In this document: positions 15,841 to 24,753 of the stretch, one piece after another
Layout: each line of letters starts with the position of its first letter
Position numbering within the stretch: the stretch's first letter is position 1
Source of the DNA: CAWBQO01 sp963790965
GTDB taxonomy: Bacteria > Bacteroidota > Rhodothermia > Rhodothermales > DASSAV01
DNA length: 64,000 nt
Direction of reading: 5' to 3'
NCBI GenBank assembly: GCA_963790965.1
Contig: CAWBQO010000002.1
Coordinates: 124,001 to 188,000, forward strand
The notes under the pieces: generated by a model
What the model was told of the DNA's origin: nothing
The model's input: the letters and a program-made list of their open reading frames with translations, nothing else
Database searches by the model: none
Program-made: the position numbers and the translations under genes

Positions 15841-16768
15841 TTTGCAGCGTCTCGCCGAGTGGCATCGTTTGGCTCTCCGTCTCGCCGCGCCGCAGGCACG
15901 CCATAGCCTCGGCCGCCTGATATTCCATGCCGTTCGGGCCGAGGGGCGCGTCGATCACTTGCTCCTCTTCGCCCCTGGTTATGGTAAGCGTCGAAGGCGA
16001 AATCATCCGGTGGTGCACCTTGATTCGCCCTTCGGTGCCGAGGATAACGGCCTCGCCGGGGGTGTCCACGTTGATGGCGCTGTAGAGGACCGCCATGCGG
16101 CCCCCGTCATAACCGAGCAAAACGGACACCTGCTCATCGACGCCTGTGCTGCCGACGTGGCCGAGGGGCTGCACGTCGCGCGGCTCGCCGAGGATCATGG
16201 AAGCGAACGAGACCGGGTAGATGCCTACGTCGAGCAGCGCTCCGCCGCCAAGCGCACGGTTGTGGATGCGGTGTTCCGGCGGAAACGCGCTTCGGAAGCC
16301 GAAATCGGCCGAGACGAACCGCACGTCTCCGATTTCGCGGTTCTCCAGCAGTCTGCGAAGTTGTACGACGGCGGGTACGAAGCGCGTCCACATGGCTTCC
16401 ATAAGGAAGAGGCCGTGCGCGCGCGCCGACTGGATCAACTTTTCGGCCTGTTCCGCATTGATCGTGAACGGCTTTTCGCAGAGAACGGCCTTGCCCGCGT
16501 CCAGGGCCAGCAGCATGTTCTCGGCGTGCATCACGTGCGGCGTCGCCACGTAGACGATGTCCACGTCCGCGTCTTCGACCAGCGCACTGTAGCTTCCATA
16601 CGCGCAACGGGCGCCAAACTCGGCGGCAAAGGCCTTCGCTACGCCGTCGTTTCTCGACCCGACGGCATGAAGCACGGCGTCGGGCAGAAGGTTCAGGCCG
16701 GCGGCGAACTTGCGCGCAATCCGGCCCGTGCCGAGAATGCCCCACCGGATGGGTGATGATGAGTCCAT
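15776..16768 (-). CDS. Gfo/Idh/MocA-family sugar oxidoreductase
   Basis: This is an NAD(P)-dependent dehydrogenase of the glucose-fructose oxidoreductase family, typically acting on sugars, inositols or their 1,5-lactones. The N-terminal Rossmann motif GILGTGRIARKFA and the ATPHVMHAENMLLALDAGKAVLCEKP region with the catalytic EKP lysine are intact. The ATG at 16768 (MDSSSPIRWG; 330 residues) is chosen over an upstream GTG because the Rossmann fold begins immediately after it. It is the last gene of an operon with two SMP-30 lactonases, which suggests oxidation of an aldose to a lactone followed by hydrolysis. The substrate is unknown. Confidence 0.9.
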   Translation of the reverse strand: MDSSSPIRWGILGTGRIARKFAAGLNLLPDAVLHAVGSRNDGVAKAFAAEFGARCAYGSYSALVEDADVDIVYVATPHVMHAENMLLALDAGKAVLCEKPFTINAEQAEKLIQSARAHGLFLMEAMWTRFVPAVVQLRRLLENREIGDVRFVSADFGFRSAFPPEHRIHNRALGGGALLDVGIYPVSFASMILGEPRDVQPLGHVGSTGVDEQVSVLLGYDGGRMAVLYSAINVDTPGEAVILGTEGRIKVHHRMISPSTLTITRGEEEQVIDAPLGPNGMEYQAAEAMACLRRGETESQTMPLGETLQIMRTLDQIRQGWGIVYPGEAA

Positions 16769-16810
16769 GAGCGATCCGTGCCCGTGATCCGTTGAGAGAA
16801 CATGCACCGC

Positions 16811-17824
16811 TTAGCGGCGCACCTTCGCCCACGGAAGGCCACTTGTTAGCGTGTTGAGGTGAAGCAGGAGATTATCGGCCGTGATGAAGAGGTCGGACCC
16901 GTCCGGTCCACCAAAAGCCACGTTGGACGCGACGGTTGGCGTCTCGACGGTTCCGAGTAGGGTGCCGTCCGCGTCGAAGAAGAGAAGGCCGCCCGGACCC
17001 GAAGCCACGATCCGCCCCTGCTTGTCCACGGCGAAGCCATCCGGCATTCCCTTCAGGCCCTCGCGTACGCGCTCCGACGCATCGTAGAACACCCGGCCCT
17101 CGCCGAGCGTGCCGTCGTCAAGAATGGGCCACTCCATCCATACAGGTCGCGCGGGATCTGAATTGGCCACGTAGAGCCGGCTCCCGTCGGGAGAGAGTCC
17201 GATGCCGTTGGGGAACGTGAGGTCGGTGGCAAGAACGGAAAGCACGCCCTCTCGGCTTAAACGGTACACGCCGTTGAAGGGCAACTCCTTGCCGGCACTC
17301 TCATTCAGTCCGTCAAGCCCATAGGGCGGATCGGTGAAGTAGAGGTCGCCGCGGCGGCTGAATACGGCATCATTGGGACTGTTGAGCCGCCTCCCCTCAA
17401 AGCGCTCCGCCACCATCTCGCGCGTGAACCGCACCGTATCGATGCGGGCAACGCCCCTGTTGCCGTGGTCCATGGCCAGCAGGTGACCGTCCGTGTCGAC
17501 GAGCAGCGCATTCGTGCCCAGCTCACGTCCTTGCGGAGACGAGCCGTTGTAGCCGGCGGGCCGCATGAAGAGCGTGAGCCCGGTGCCCTCTTTCCAGCGG
17601 AGAATGCTGTTGCGTGGGATGTCCGAGAAGAGCAAGAAGCCGCCATCGGGTACCCAGACGGGGCCTTCCGACCAGTCGAATCCCGACGCCAGCGTGTCGA
17701 GTGCTGCGCCCGGCGGGAGCAAGCCCGAAAGACCGGACGGCTGCGCCGAGGACACGGGCGCAAGGATCAGCAGCCGAATTGCAAGGAGCGCCGGGACCAC
17801 GCGCCACGGCTTCAACTTTATCAT
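16811..17824 (-). CDS. Exported SMP-30/gluconolactonase-family protein
   Basis: This is a six-bladed beta-propeller lactonase that in characterised relatives hydrolyses sugar lactones such as gluconolactone with a divalent metal. A signal peptide is seen in the first 27 residues (VVPALLAIRLLILAPVSSAQ). Family features are SEGPVWVPDGGFLLFSDIP, LNSPNDAVFSRRGDLYFTDPP, PNGIGLSPD and MPDGFAVDKQG. It has 337 residues. It sits between the second SMP-30 gene upstream and the oxidoreductase downstream, with gaps of 42 bp on each side. It probably works in the periplasm. Confidence 0.9.
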   Translation of the reverse strand: MIKLKPWRVVPALLAIRLLILAPVSSAQPSGLSGLLPPGAALDTLASGFDWSEGPVWVPDGGFLLFSDIPRNSILRWKEGTGLTLFMRPAGYNGSSPQGRELGTNALLVDTDGHLLAMDHGNRGVARIDTVRFTREMVAERFEGRRLNSPNDAVFSRRGDLYFTDPPYGLDGLNESAGKELPFNGVYRLSREGVLSVLATDLTFPNGIGLSPDGSRLYVANSDPARPVWMEWPILDDGTLGEGRVFYDASERVREGLKGMPDGFAVDKQGRIVASGPGGLLFFDADGTLLGTVETPTVASNVAFGGPDGSDLFITADNLLLHLNTLTSGLPWAKVRR

Positions 17825-17866
17825 CGTGTTATCAGGTTTGCATCGGGCTTCTTAGCCCAAAAGGCT

Positions 17867-18760
17867 TCAGCCGTGATAGAGGCCGATCTTGGATGGAAAC
17901 TCCGGCACACCACCGGGTGCCACTTTGACCCGGAAAACACTTCCCGCGAGCGGACCATTCCGCTCCCGATCTTGTCCTCCGGCGGTGGTGACATACAAGG
18001 ACCCGTAGTCTGACCCACCGAAGCAGACACTGCTGACCTGCAAGACCGGAAAGCGTACGCGGCGCATCTCCTCGCCGTCAGGACTGTACTGAAGCACCAC
18101 TCCGCCGCCGTAGAGGGCCACCCAGAGGTTGCCCGCCGCATCGACCGTCATTCCGTCGGGCTTTCCTTCTTCATCCGCGAAGTCTATCAGGACATTCCCT
18201 TCACCCACATCGCCCGTATCGAGGTGATAACCGAATCGGGAAAGCGTGCGGCGTTCCGTGTCGATGTGGTAGAAGACGGTGCGGTCGTGCGTGAACCCCA
18301 TCCCGTTGGAAAAGCGAACGTCGGCTTTAAGAATAGTACATTCGCCGTCGCGGCGGATGCGGTACAGCCGCCCTCGTCGGCCTTCCTTTGAGATGGTGCC
18401 GGAGTAAACCCGCCCGGCGGGATCGGCGACGGCGTCGTTGAACCTGAAGTCTTCTTCGCCGGGCAGCCTTTCGATGAGCGTTGATACGCTGCCAGAAGCG
18501 AAGACGCGAACAGACCCTCCTTCGCCGAGAAAGAGCAGCGCGCCATTGGCCTGGAGCGTCATTCCACCGATGACGTCCCCTTCATATACGAGATCGGGCT
18601 GAGCCGCGTCTTCGCCGATGCGGTAAAGGCGGCCGGCGGGTATGTCCGTCCAGTACAGGACGCGCTCCACCGGATGCCAGAGTGGGCATTCCGCCGTGTG
18701 GCAAGCGACGTCGGCGACGAGTTCGGGTTCGAGGTCTGCAGCAACCATGATTAGGCTCAT
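17867..18760 (-). CDS. Cytosolic SMP-30/gluconolactonase-family protein
   Basis: This is the first gene of the sugar-oxidation operon, a second SMP-30 beta-propeller without a signal peptide. The likely metal-ligand glutamate is in TAECPLWHP and further ligands in RFNDAVADPAGRVYSG, FSNGMGFTHD and KPDGMTVDAAGNLWVA. It has 297 residues; an ATG four codons later (18748, MVAADLEPEL) is equally possible. Having both an exported and a cytosolic lactonase suggests that the lactone can be generated on either side of the inner membrane, or that each has its own substrate. Confidence 0.9.
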   Translation of the reverse strand: MSLIMVAADLEPELVADVACHTAECPLWHPVERVLYWTDIPAGRLYRIGEDAAQPDLVYEGDVIGGMTLQANGALLFLGEGGSVRVFASGSVSTLIERLPGEEDFRFNDAVADPAGRVYSGTISKEGRRGRLYRIRRDGECTILKADVRFSNGMGFTHDRTVFYHIDTERRTLSRFGYHLDTGDVGEGNVLIDFADEEGKPDGMTVDAAGNLWVALYGGGVVLQYSPDGEEMRRVRFPVLQVSSVCFGGSDYGSLYVTTAGGQDRERNGPLAGSVFRVKVAPGGVPEFPSKIGLYHG

Positions 18761-18952
18761 TGCTGATGATGGAGAGAGGTGGATTCATCTCACGCCTTCA
18801 TGTTACGCTTCCCGGCTCTGCAGATCAAGCCACCGGAGCCGGAATCGTGTGGCCTTTATGGAACGGAGTGTGTCGATCCGGGCGGAGTGGTATCTTGTCC
18901 CTTGCTGCCGAACGTTCGGCAGCGTTTGTATCCACCTTGCACACCGACGCCC

Positions 18953-19411
18953 ATGCCCGAAGCCCCGCCCGACAATCCTCGGCAGTTGATGCCCGCTGCG
19001 CTGAAGAGCGCCTTTGACGTAGCCGTTAAAGCGGCGGCCGGTGTCATTCGCCGCCGTACCCGTCTGCTTGGCCTCGTTGCCAACGCCTACAAAAAGGCGG
19101 CCGGCGAAGACGACGTGATCGCGCGCGTTCGCGACGATCTCCGGCTGCTGCTGCGCCTGGCGCGCGCCTGGGGCCGCCGCGAGTATACCGGCATTCCCCT
19201 GCGCTCGCTACTCTACATTGTGGGTGCGATCCTGTACTTCGTCAACCCCATCGATCTCATCCCGGATGCACTCGGCGCGATTGGCTTCATCGACGACATG
19301 GCCGTCATTGCGCTCGTCGTGAACTCTTTGCGCGACGATCTCGACGCCTTCAAGACGTGGGAATCGCGGAGAGAGAGCACCTCAGACGCGCTGGTGCTCG
19401 AGGAATCGTAA
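18953..19411 (+). CDS. DUF1232 (YkvA-type) membrane-associated protein
   Basis: This is a small protein of unknown function. The DUF1232 core is unmistakable: IPLRSLLYIVGAILYFVNPIDLIPD (81-105) followed by GFIDDMAVI (111-119), a hydrophobic hairpin thought to sit in the membrane. A basic helical region (12-75) precedes it. The frame is open upstream to 18779, but the ATG at 18953 (MPEAPPDNPR; 152 residues) fits the family better. It stands alone between divergent operons. Confidence 0.8.
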   Translation: MPEAPPDNPRQLMPAALKSAFDVAVKAAAGVIRRRTRLLGLVANAYKKAAGEDDVIARVRDDLRLLLRLARAWGRREYTGIPLRSLLYIVGAILYFVNPIDLIPDALGAIGFIDDMAVIALVVNSLRDDLDAFKTWESRRESTSDALVLEES

Positions 19412-19542
19412 CGTGTGCCTAACGAGACATCCCCGTTAGAAGAAGCTTACAAGGGAAAGGGCGCACCTTATCGCACTTTTGTGTAGCATAGAGCATCGAG
19501 ACTATCGTAGTCTCCGCGATCACCTTTCCAAAGAGGCCCCGA

Positions 19543-19614
19543 ATGAGACGCTTTGGCATCCCGAGCATCCTCGTTGTCGTCCTTATCGTACTACTTATTC
19601 TCTGGCTACTATGA
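19543..19614 (+). CDS. 23-residue single-span membrane microprotein
   Basis: A short frame encodes MRRFGIPSILVVVLIVLLIL followed by WLL: a basic N-terminus, then one uninterrupted hydrophobic helix of about 17-18 residues. AAAGAGG lies about 8 bases before the ATG as a plausible ribosome site. A 13-bp perfect hairpin follows within 10 bp of the stop. The composition matches the class of tiny bacterial membrane proteins, but I cannot assign a family. It might be part of a longer 3' untranslated region of the DUF1232 gene 132 bp upstream. Confidence 0.5.
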   Translation: MRRFGIPSILVVVLIVLLILWLL

Positions 19615-19620
19615 GGTCCG

Positions 19621-19660
19621 GCGTGCTGCGGAGGGCGTAAGATGCCGCTCCGCAGCACGC
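19621..19660. terminator. Perfect 13-bp hairpin between convergent genes
   Basis: GCGTGCTGCGGAG (19621-19633) pairs exactly with CTCCGCAGCACGC (19648-19660) across a 14-base loop. There is no U-run on either strand, so it may be a weak, bidirectional terminator or an mRNA-stabilising stem serving the microprotein and the Omp85-like gene. Confidence 0.55.
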
Positions 19661-19682
19661 TGTCTCTTGCGGCCTTTTGCCG

Positions 19683-20990
19683 CTACCGGTACGATCCGAC
19701 GCGAACGTAGACGGCGGTGCGCTGCGAGCTGCGCGCCACCTCAAGCCGAGCGAGCACTCGTTCGCGGAAGCGCAGTCTTACGCCCACGCCGTAGCCGATC
19801 TTCGGCTCGCCGAGTTGTATTTGCGCAAGGTTTTCAAAGATGTAGCCTCCGTCCACGAAGAGAATGCCTTGCAGATTCGAATGCAGGTTCCGGCGGTATT
19901 CCGAGTTTAATAAGAGCGTGTTGCGGTCTCTGAACTTGAACGAGGAGTAGCCGCGAAGCGAGCGCGACCCGCCAAGTACGGGCATCATGTAGAAGGGCAG
20001 ATCGTTTCCGGCCGGAACGTGCGTGAGCATGACGTGCTGCCGGAGTGCGAAGGTGTTAGCGCCTCCACCCGGCGTCCAGAACTCCTGCACGTCGCCGTCA
20101 AGTACGTAGAAGCTGAACGAAGCGTCGTTCATCTCGGAGAAGCGATTCACGTGGACCAGCGCAAAGAGGCCGTTTTCCGCCGTCATCGATAGACTCGGCA
20201 TCCGCTGACGCGGCGCAGACAGGCGGCGGCCGTAGTCATGCCGGTAGCTCAAGCCGCGATGCTCGTACTCCAGCGCGATTCCGGTGATGAGATAGCGCGT
20301 ATTGATCCCCAGACCCGGCGCTTGCGCGGGAGTGTAGATATCCTGCACGTCCGGCACACTGCCGTCCGCGCCGCGACCGAGGTAATTCTCACGGTACGAG
20401 ACCTGCACGCCCGCCATCAGGCGCTTGACTGGCTCCACGCCGACGAGCAGACCCGTCATCCATTCGTTGAGGCGGAAGTCGACGCGGGGTGTGGGGCTGT
20501 CTTCATAGCGGTAGATGCCGTAAAAGTCCTCCTCCGGCAGGTGCTGATACTGACCGTAGAAATACGCAAGCCATTTCCCTTCCGGCAAGAGTCCAACACT
20601 CGCATCGACGCCGTAGTAGAGCCGGTGGCTCACGGCGGCGGCAACCTCAGTGCGCAACCTGGCGGATTCATAGGGCCGGACGGCGACGCCCGCTGTCAGG
20701 CCCGCGCCGCTCTTTATGCCGCCTAGAACGGGGCGAACGCTCCAGTATTGCGGCTGCATGGGCGCTGCACCGGCAGAATCCGCATCGCTCTCCGAACCGC
20801 CGAGCGCGTCGAGCGCGGCGCGGGCGGCGTCCTCCACCGACTGCGCCCGAGCGACCATCGGCGAGGCGCAGGCGACGCACAGGAGCAGAAAGAAAGCAAG
20901 GCGGCGGGAAGGAGACCGAAAGAAGGAACCAGTCACAGTGGTAGCAAAGGGCAGTTGGACGCGAAAAGCCGCTGCTGCGGCAATCATCAT
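19683..20990 (-). CDS. Omp85/bacterial surface antigen-type outer-membrane beta-barrel protein
   Basis: This is an outer-membrane barrel of the surface-antigen (D15-like) family. The strand-rich sequence carries the family hallmark GGSRSLRGYSSFKFRDRNTL and then LLNSEYRRNL, and it ends in the alternating pattern TAVYVRVGSYR, although the final residue is Arg rather than Phe. No POTRA domains are visible: about 60 residues after the signal sequence lead straight into the barrel. The signal peptide core is LAFFLLLCVACASPMVARAQ. The start could be the ATG at 20990 or an in-frame GTG 18 codons later that gives a tidier signal peptide. It is downstream of mscS by only 4 bp, an unusual envelope pairing. 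Confidence 0.8.
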   Translation of the reverse strand: MMIAAAAAFRVQLPFATTVTGSFFRSPSRRLAFFLLLCVACASPMVARAQSVEDAARAALDALGGSESDADSAGAAPMQPQYWSVRPVLGGIKSGAGLTAGVAVRPYESARLRTEVAAAVSHRLYYGVDASVGLLPEGKWLAYFYGQYQHLPEEDFYGIYRYEDSPTPRVDFRLNEWMTGLLVGVEPVKRLMAGVQVSYRENYLGRGADGSVPDVQDIYTPAQAPGLGINTRYLITGIALEYEHRGLSYRHDYGRRLSAPRQRMPSLSMTAENGLFALVHVNRFSEMNDASFSFYVLDGDVQEFWTPGGGANTFALRQHVMLTHVPAGNDLPFYMMPVLGGSRSLRGYSSFKFRDRNTLLLNSEYRRNLHSNLQGILFVDGGYIFENLAQIQLGEPKIGYGVGVRLRFRERVLARLEVARSSQRTAVYVRVGSYR

Positions 20991-20994
20991 TGGA

Positions 20995-22104
20995 CTACGC
21001 CACTTCTCCGCCGTTCACATCTTGCACTTGACGTTCAGGCAACTTTTCGATGAAGAGGCTCTGCGTCGGGAAGGCGAACTCGATGTCCCGGTCCGTAAAT
21101 GCCTTATGAATGGCTATGTTAATCGCTTGCTGCGTGTCCATGTAGACGGCGTAGTCGGACGAAAGCACGTAGTAGACGACTTCATAGATGAGGGAGAAGT
21201 CACCGTAGCCCTTGAAATGCGCCCGGTCGAAGCGGGCGGTCTCCTGCGCCTCGACGCTTTCGCGAAGGAAACGAGAGATTTCCTGTAGCCATTTAGCATC
21301 GGTGCCGTACGTCACGCCGACCGTAAATGCTACGCGGCGCTCCTCCATGCGTTTGTAATTACGAATCCGGCTGGAGAGCAGATCGCTGTTGGAGAACACG
21401 ATTTGCTCACCCGAAAGGCTGCGCACGCGCGTTGTTTTAAGGCCAATGTGCTGCACAGTGCCGGACATGTCGCCGACGTTCACGAAGTCGCCCACCACGA
21501 AAGGCTTGTCCAGCACGATGGAGAGCGAGGCAAACAGGTCGGCCAGCATGTTCTGCGTAGCGAGCGCAATGGCAATACCACCAATGCCGAGGCCGGCCAG
21601 AAGCGTTCCGACATCGAAGCCAAAGTTGTCGAGTGCGGCGAGGACGACGATGGCCCACAGTCCGACCCGCGTCAGCAATCCGATTGCCTGCACGGTCGTG
21701 ACGGCGGCCGCGTCCGTCTCCATCTTCCGCTCGCGAAAGCGGGTGACATACATGCCGATGAGCGCATGTCCCCAGACGATAATCTGCAGAAGGAAGATCA
21801 GAAAAGCGATATGGGCGATCCACTTCCCGGCCACGCCCTCCACGAGCACCGCAAGCGTGACGACCACGAGAGCGGTGGCTATGAGGAAGTAGGAGCGGGT
21901 CTGCCGGAGAAGCTCGACAAGAACGTCATCCCAGTCCGTTGTGGTACGCTTGGCAACGAAGCTGGTGTAGTGAATGGCGATGCGGCGGACGACGAGCAGC
22001 AACGAAGCGACAATGGCCCAAAGCACGACCAGTGTAAGCCAGGCGCGCAGTTCCATTCCAAGGAAAACGTGATCAAAGATGGGGTAAGGAAGGAGGTCAG
22101 CCAT
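20995..22104 (-). CDS. MscS-family mechanosensitive ion channel
   Basis: This is an inner-membrane channel of the small-conductance mechanosensitive family that relieves turgor after osmotic downshock. Several membrane helices (about 20-45, 68-95, 100-125, 150-185) precede the pore-lining region LLAGLGIGGIAIALATQNMLADLFA and the beta domain VLDKPFVVGDFVNVGDMSGTV. The ATG at 22104 (MADLLPYPIF; 369 residues) is chosen over an upstream TTG. It is first in a probable operon with the Omp85-like barrel. Confidence 0.92.
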   Translation of the reverse strand: MADLLPYPIFDHVFLGMELRAWLTLVVLWAIVASLLLVVRRIAIHYTSFVAKRTTTDWDDVLVELLRQTRSYFLIATALVVVTLAVLVEGVAGKWIAHIAFLIFLLQIIVWGHALIGMYVTRFRERKMETDAAAVTTVQAIGLLTRVGLWAIVVLAALDNFGFDVGTLLAGLGIGGIAIALATQNMLADLFASLSIVLDKPFVVGDFVNVGDMSGTVQHIGLKTTRVRSLSGEQIVFSNSDLLSSRIRNYKRMEERRVAFTVGVTYGTDAKWLQEISRFLRESVEAQETARFDRAHFKGYGDFSLIYEVVYYVLSSDYAVYMDTQQAINIAIHKAFTDRDIEFAFPTQSLFIEKLPERQVQDVNGGEVA

Positions 22105-22363
22105 CGGTAGCGGCAATTATGTCGGAGGGTAAGTCTACCCTTAGAGCCAACCCCCCACCGGGGTTCCCTGCAGGGCCGTTAAGATGCGGAGCAGTGCGCA
22201 GGCATACGCTCCATTTGAGTTAACATGGAAGGGAAAAATGCACATCGCGAAGCGTATTCCACCCGCAACAGGAATAGCCGCCGGCGCACCGTCGGGGTGG
22301 GAACACGGCATTATTGTAGTTGTTGACGGCGGCACGCTTTTCACCCCCTACCTTTACTTTGCT

Positions 22364-22810
22364 ATGGAAACGAGCAGCAGCAGCAGCGACTTTCAGGAAC
22401 GCCGTGTGGGACCAACCGTCTCCAAAGACAAGTGGATCAACCATGCGCGGTTGAAGCTGTCGAAGGGGTACGTGCTCATTGTTGGCAAGCAGAAGAAGAC
22501 GGCCAACTTCTGGCTCCGGTCCAAGGGCTTCGAAATGTGCCCGCACAACGTGGCGCGGCAGCTCGTAAAAGAAGGCGTCGTGGTGGAGGCCGGCGAGCAC
22601 GCGCTCGGGACGATCTACAAGCTTGCCGAAGAACTGCCGCCGCCCCCTGCGCCGAAACGCCGACCGGCTCCCGAACCAGACCCGGTTAAAGTAGTGCTCG
22701 CCGTCGCGCTCGACGACGTCGATGATGAAGACGATATCGAGAGTGAAGACGATCTTGGTGATGGAGATGAGGAAGCTGCAGAGGACGAGGACGACGACGA
22801 ATTGATGTAG
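22364..22810 (+). CDS. Unknown protein with a long acidic C-terminal tail
   Basis: I do not recognise this 148-residue protein. Residues 1-85 form a basic, folded-looking region (KWINHARLKLSKGYVLIVGKQKK, FWLRSKGFEMCPHNVARQLVKEGVVVEAG) whose end resembles a winged-helix or small nucleic-acid-binding domain. A proline-rich linker (PPPPAPKRRPAPEPDP, about 90-105) leads to a tail dominated by Asp and Glu (about 115-146). The frame is open upstream to 22184, but the ATG at 22364 removes unrelated sequence. It stands alone, followed by a strong terminator at 22952. Confidence 0.65.
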   Translation: METSSSSSDFQERRVGPTVSKDKWINHARLKLSKGYVLIVGKQKKTANFWLRSKGFEMCPHNVARQLVKEGVVVEAGEHALGTIYKLAEELPPPPAPKRRPAPEPDPVKVVLAVALDDVDDEDDIESEDDLGDGDEEAAEDEDDDELM

Positions 22811-22951
22811 AAGAAGGCCTTATCGAAGGCGGGCGGCCTTTGGACGAGCCGAAGACCGGTTTCATCGAAAAGCGATAGGTCCCTTCTCCGTTTCTTCTTA
22901 TTATAGAGTCGCAACAATGCCATCCGCGCTGCCTTTGCGCAAGCGGATGCA

Positions 22952-22991
22952 GGGGGTAGACCAGGCAGGGGGGTCTACCCCCTATTTTTTT
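22952..22991 (+). terminator. Rho-independent terminator
   Basis: GGGGGTAGACC (22952-22962) pairs exactly with GGTCTACCCCC (22972-22982) over a 9-base loop and is followed by TATTTTTTTG. A second stem, CATCCGC/GCGGATG at 22921-22949, lies just before it. The 296-bp gap between 22811 and 23106 contains nothing else recognisable. Confidence 0.85.
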
Positions 22992-23106
22992 GTCCTCACC
23001 CAGACGAGTGGGGGCGGGTGCGCGAACGAACTCAACGAAGCGGCGCGGCTGAAAGAAGGGCCTTCTCTTTGTGATGAAAGGGACGGTACCTGCACCGGTC
23101 TCCCCG

Positions 23107-24651
23107 CTACCCGTTCCACCAGGAACGGTCGAGACTGCGGTACTGGATCGCTTCGGAGAGGTGCTCGGGAAGAAGCGGATCGGAGCCACCGAGATCGGCG
23201 ATCGTACGGGACACCTTTAAGATCCGGTCGTAGGCGCGCGCGCTGAGGCCGAGCCGCTGAATCGCCATCTTCATCAGGTTCTGGCCGGCCACGTCGAGCG
23301 CGCAGTGCTTCCGGACGAGGCGTGAGCTCATTTGCGCATTGCAGTAGACACCCTCGTGCTCCCTGAATCGCTCCGCCTGTATTGTTCTTGCCGCCACAAC
23401 ACGGGCGCGGACCGACGCCGACGGCTCGCTGTCGGTCCGGCGATTGAGTTCTTCAAAGGGAACGGGCGTCACTTCGATGTGGAGGTCAATTCGGTCCATG
23501 AGCGGGCCGCTGATGCGGGACAGGTAGCGCTGGACGGCGGCCGGCGCGCAGACACAGGGATGCTGCGGATCGTTGAGGTGGCCGCAGGGGCAGGGATTCA
23601 TGCTGGCAACGAGCATGAAGTTGGCCGGGTACTCCACGGCAAAGCGTGCCCGGCTGATGGTGATGCGCCCTTCCTCGAGAGGCTGGCGCAGGACCTCGAG
23701 CACCTGCCGCTTGAACTCCGGCAGTTCGTCGAGAAACAGCACGCCATTGTGGGCGAGTGAAATTTCACCCGGTGACGGCGAGGCCCCTCCCCCGCAGAGT
23801 CCCGCGTCGGAGATCGTGTGGTGAGGCGAGCGGAACGGCCGCGTGGCGACGAGACCGCGGCTGCCCGGCAGTTTGCCGCACACCGAGTGAATCTTCGTCG
23901 TTTCGAGGGCCTCGTCGAGCGTCAGCGGCGGAAGTACGGTGGGCAAGCGCCGGGCAAGCATGGTCTTGCCGGACCCCGGCGGGCCTACGAGCAGCAGGTT
24001 GTGGCCACCGGACGCCGCGACTTCCAGCGCTCGTTTGACATTCTCCTGGCCGCGCACATCCGAGAAATCGATGGGGTACTGGCGAGCCTCTTCGAAGAGG
24101 GCATCGAGGTCGCGGAGAAAGGGTGCCGGCGCATCGCGGTGCCCGGTTACGAGTTTGAAGGCCTCCTTGATGTGGTCCACGGGATAAACGCGCAGTCCCT
24201 CCACGACGGCGGCCTCGGCAGCGTTCATGGAAGGGACAATGACGCCAAGCCTACCGTCGTGGCGCGCGCGTATGGCCATCGGCAGGATACCCCGGACCGG
24301 GCGCACCTTGCCGTCGAGGGCCAGTTCGCCCATAATAAAGAGTTCGTCGAGCTTCTGCTGCGGGATGAGGTCCGTGCCCGCCGCCATGAGGCCCATCGCG
24401 AGGGGGAGGTCAAACGCGGCCCCCTCCTTCTTCACGTCCGCCGGTGCCAGGTTAATCGTGATGCTGCCGCGCGGGTTTGGGAGTGCGCTGTTCTTGAGGG
24501 CGGCCCAGATGCGGTCGCGGCTTTCCCGCACCGCGCCGTCGGGCAGCCCAACCACAGTATAGCTGGGGAGGCCCGAGGCAACGTTCGTTTCAATTTCGAT
24601 GGGTAGCGCGTCCACGCCCTGCGTAGCGCTGCTCCAGACGTGGCTTAGCAT
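23107..24651 (-). CDS. comM: ComM/YifB-family Mg-chelatase-like AAA+ ATPase
   Basis: In naturally competent bacteria ComM is a hexameric branch-migration helicase that helps integrate incoming DNA. The 514-residue protein has the full layout: an N-terminal Lon-protease-like domain (GLPSYTVVGLPDGAVRESRDR, VKKEGAAFDLPLAMG), an AAA+ core with Walker A VGPPGSGKT (about 221-229), FRSPHHTISDAGL, Walker B VLFLDELPEF, MNPCPCGH, and the C-terminal Mg_chelatase_C region ending in SEAIQYRSLDR. All motifs are intact. It is convergent with the acidic-tail gene. Confidence 0.95.
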   Translation of the reverse strand: MLSHVWSSATQGVDALPIEIETNVASGLPSYTVVGLPDGAVRESRDRIWAALKNSALPNPRGSITINLAPADVKKEGAAFDLPLAMGLMAAGTDLIPQQKLDELFIMGELALDGKVRPVRGILPMAIRARHDGRLGVIVPSMNAAEAAVVEGLRVYPVDHIKEAFKLVTGHRDAPAPFLRDLDALFEEARQYPIDFSDVRGQENVKRALEVAASGGHNLLLVGPPGSGKTMLARRLPTVLPPLTLDEALETTKIHSVCGKLPGSRGLVATRPFRSPHHTISDAGLCGGGASPSPGEISLAHNGVLFLDELPEFKRQVLEVLRQPLEEGRITISRARFAVEYPANFMLVASMNPCPCGHLNDPQHPCVCAPAAVQRYLSRISGPLMDRIDLHIEVTPVPFEELNRRTDSEPSASVRARVVAARTIQAERFREHEGVYCNAQMSSRLVRKHCALDVAGQNLMKMAIQRLGLSARAYDRILKVSRTIADLGGSDPLLPEHLSEAIQYRSLDRSWWNG

Positions 24652-24753
24652 GAACTCGGTGAGGTAGGGGTAGCGGTAGACTCCCTGTCACTCCATAGAC
24701 GACCACGCGGCGTCGATCTACCTTCAACAAGTCCTGCATCCTCATATAAAACT

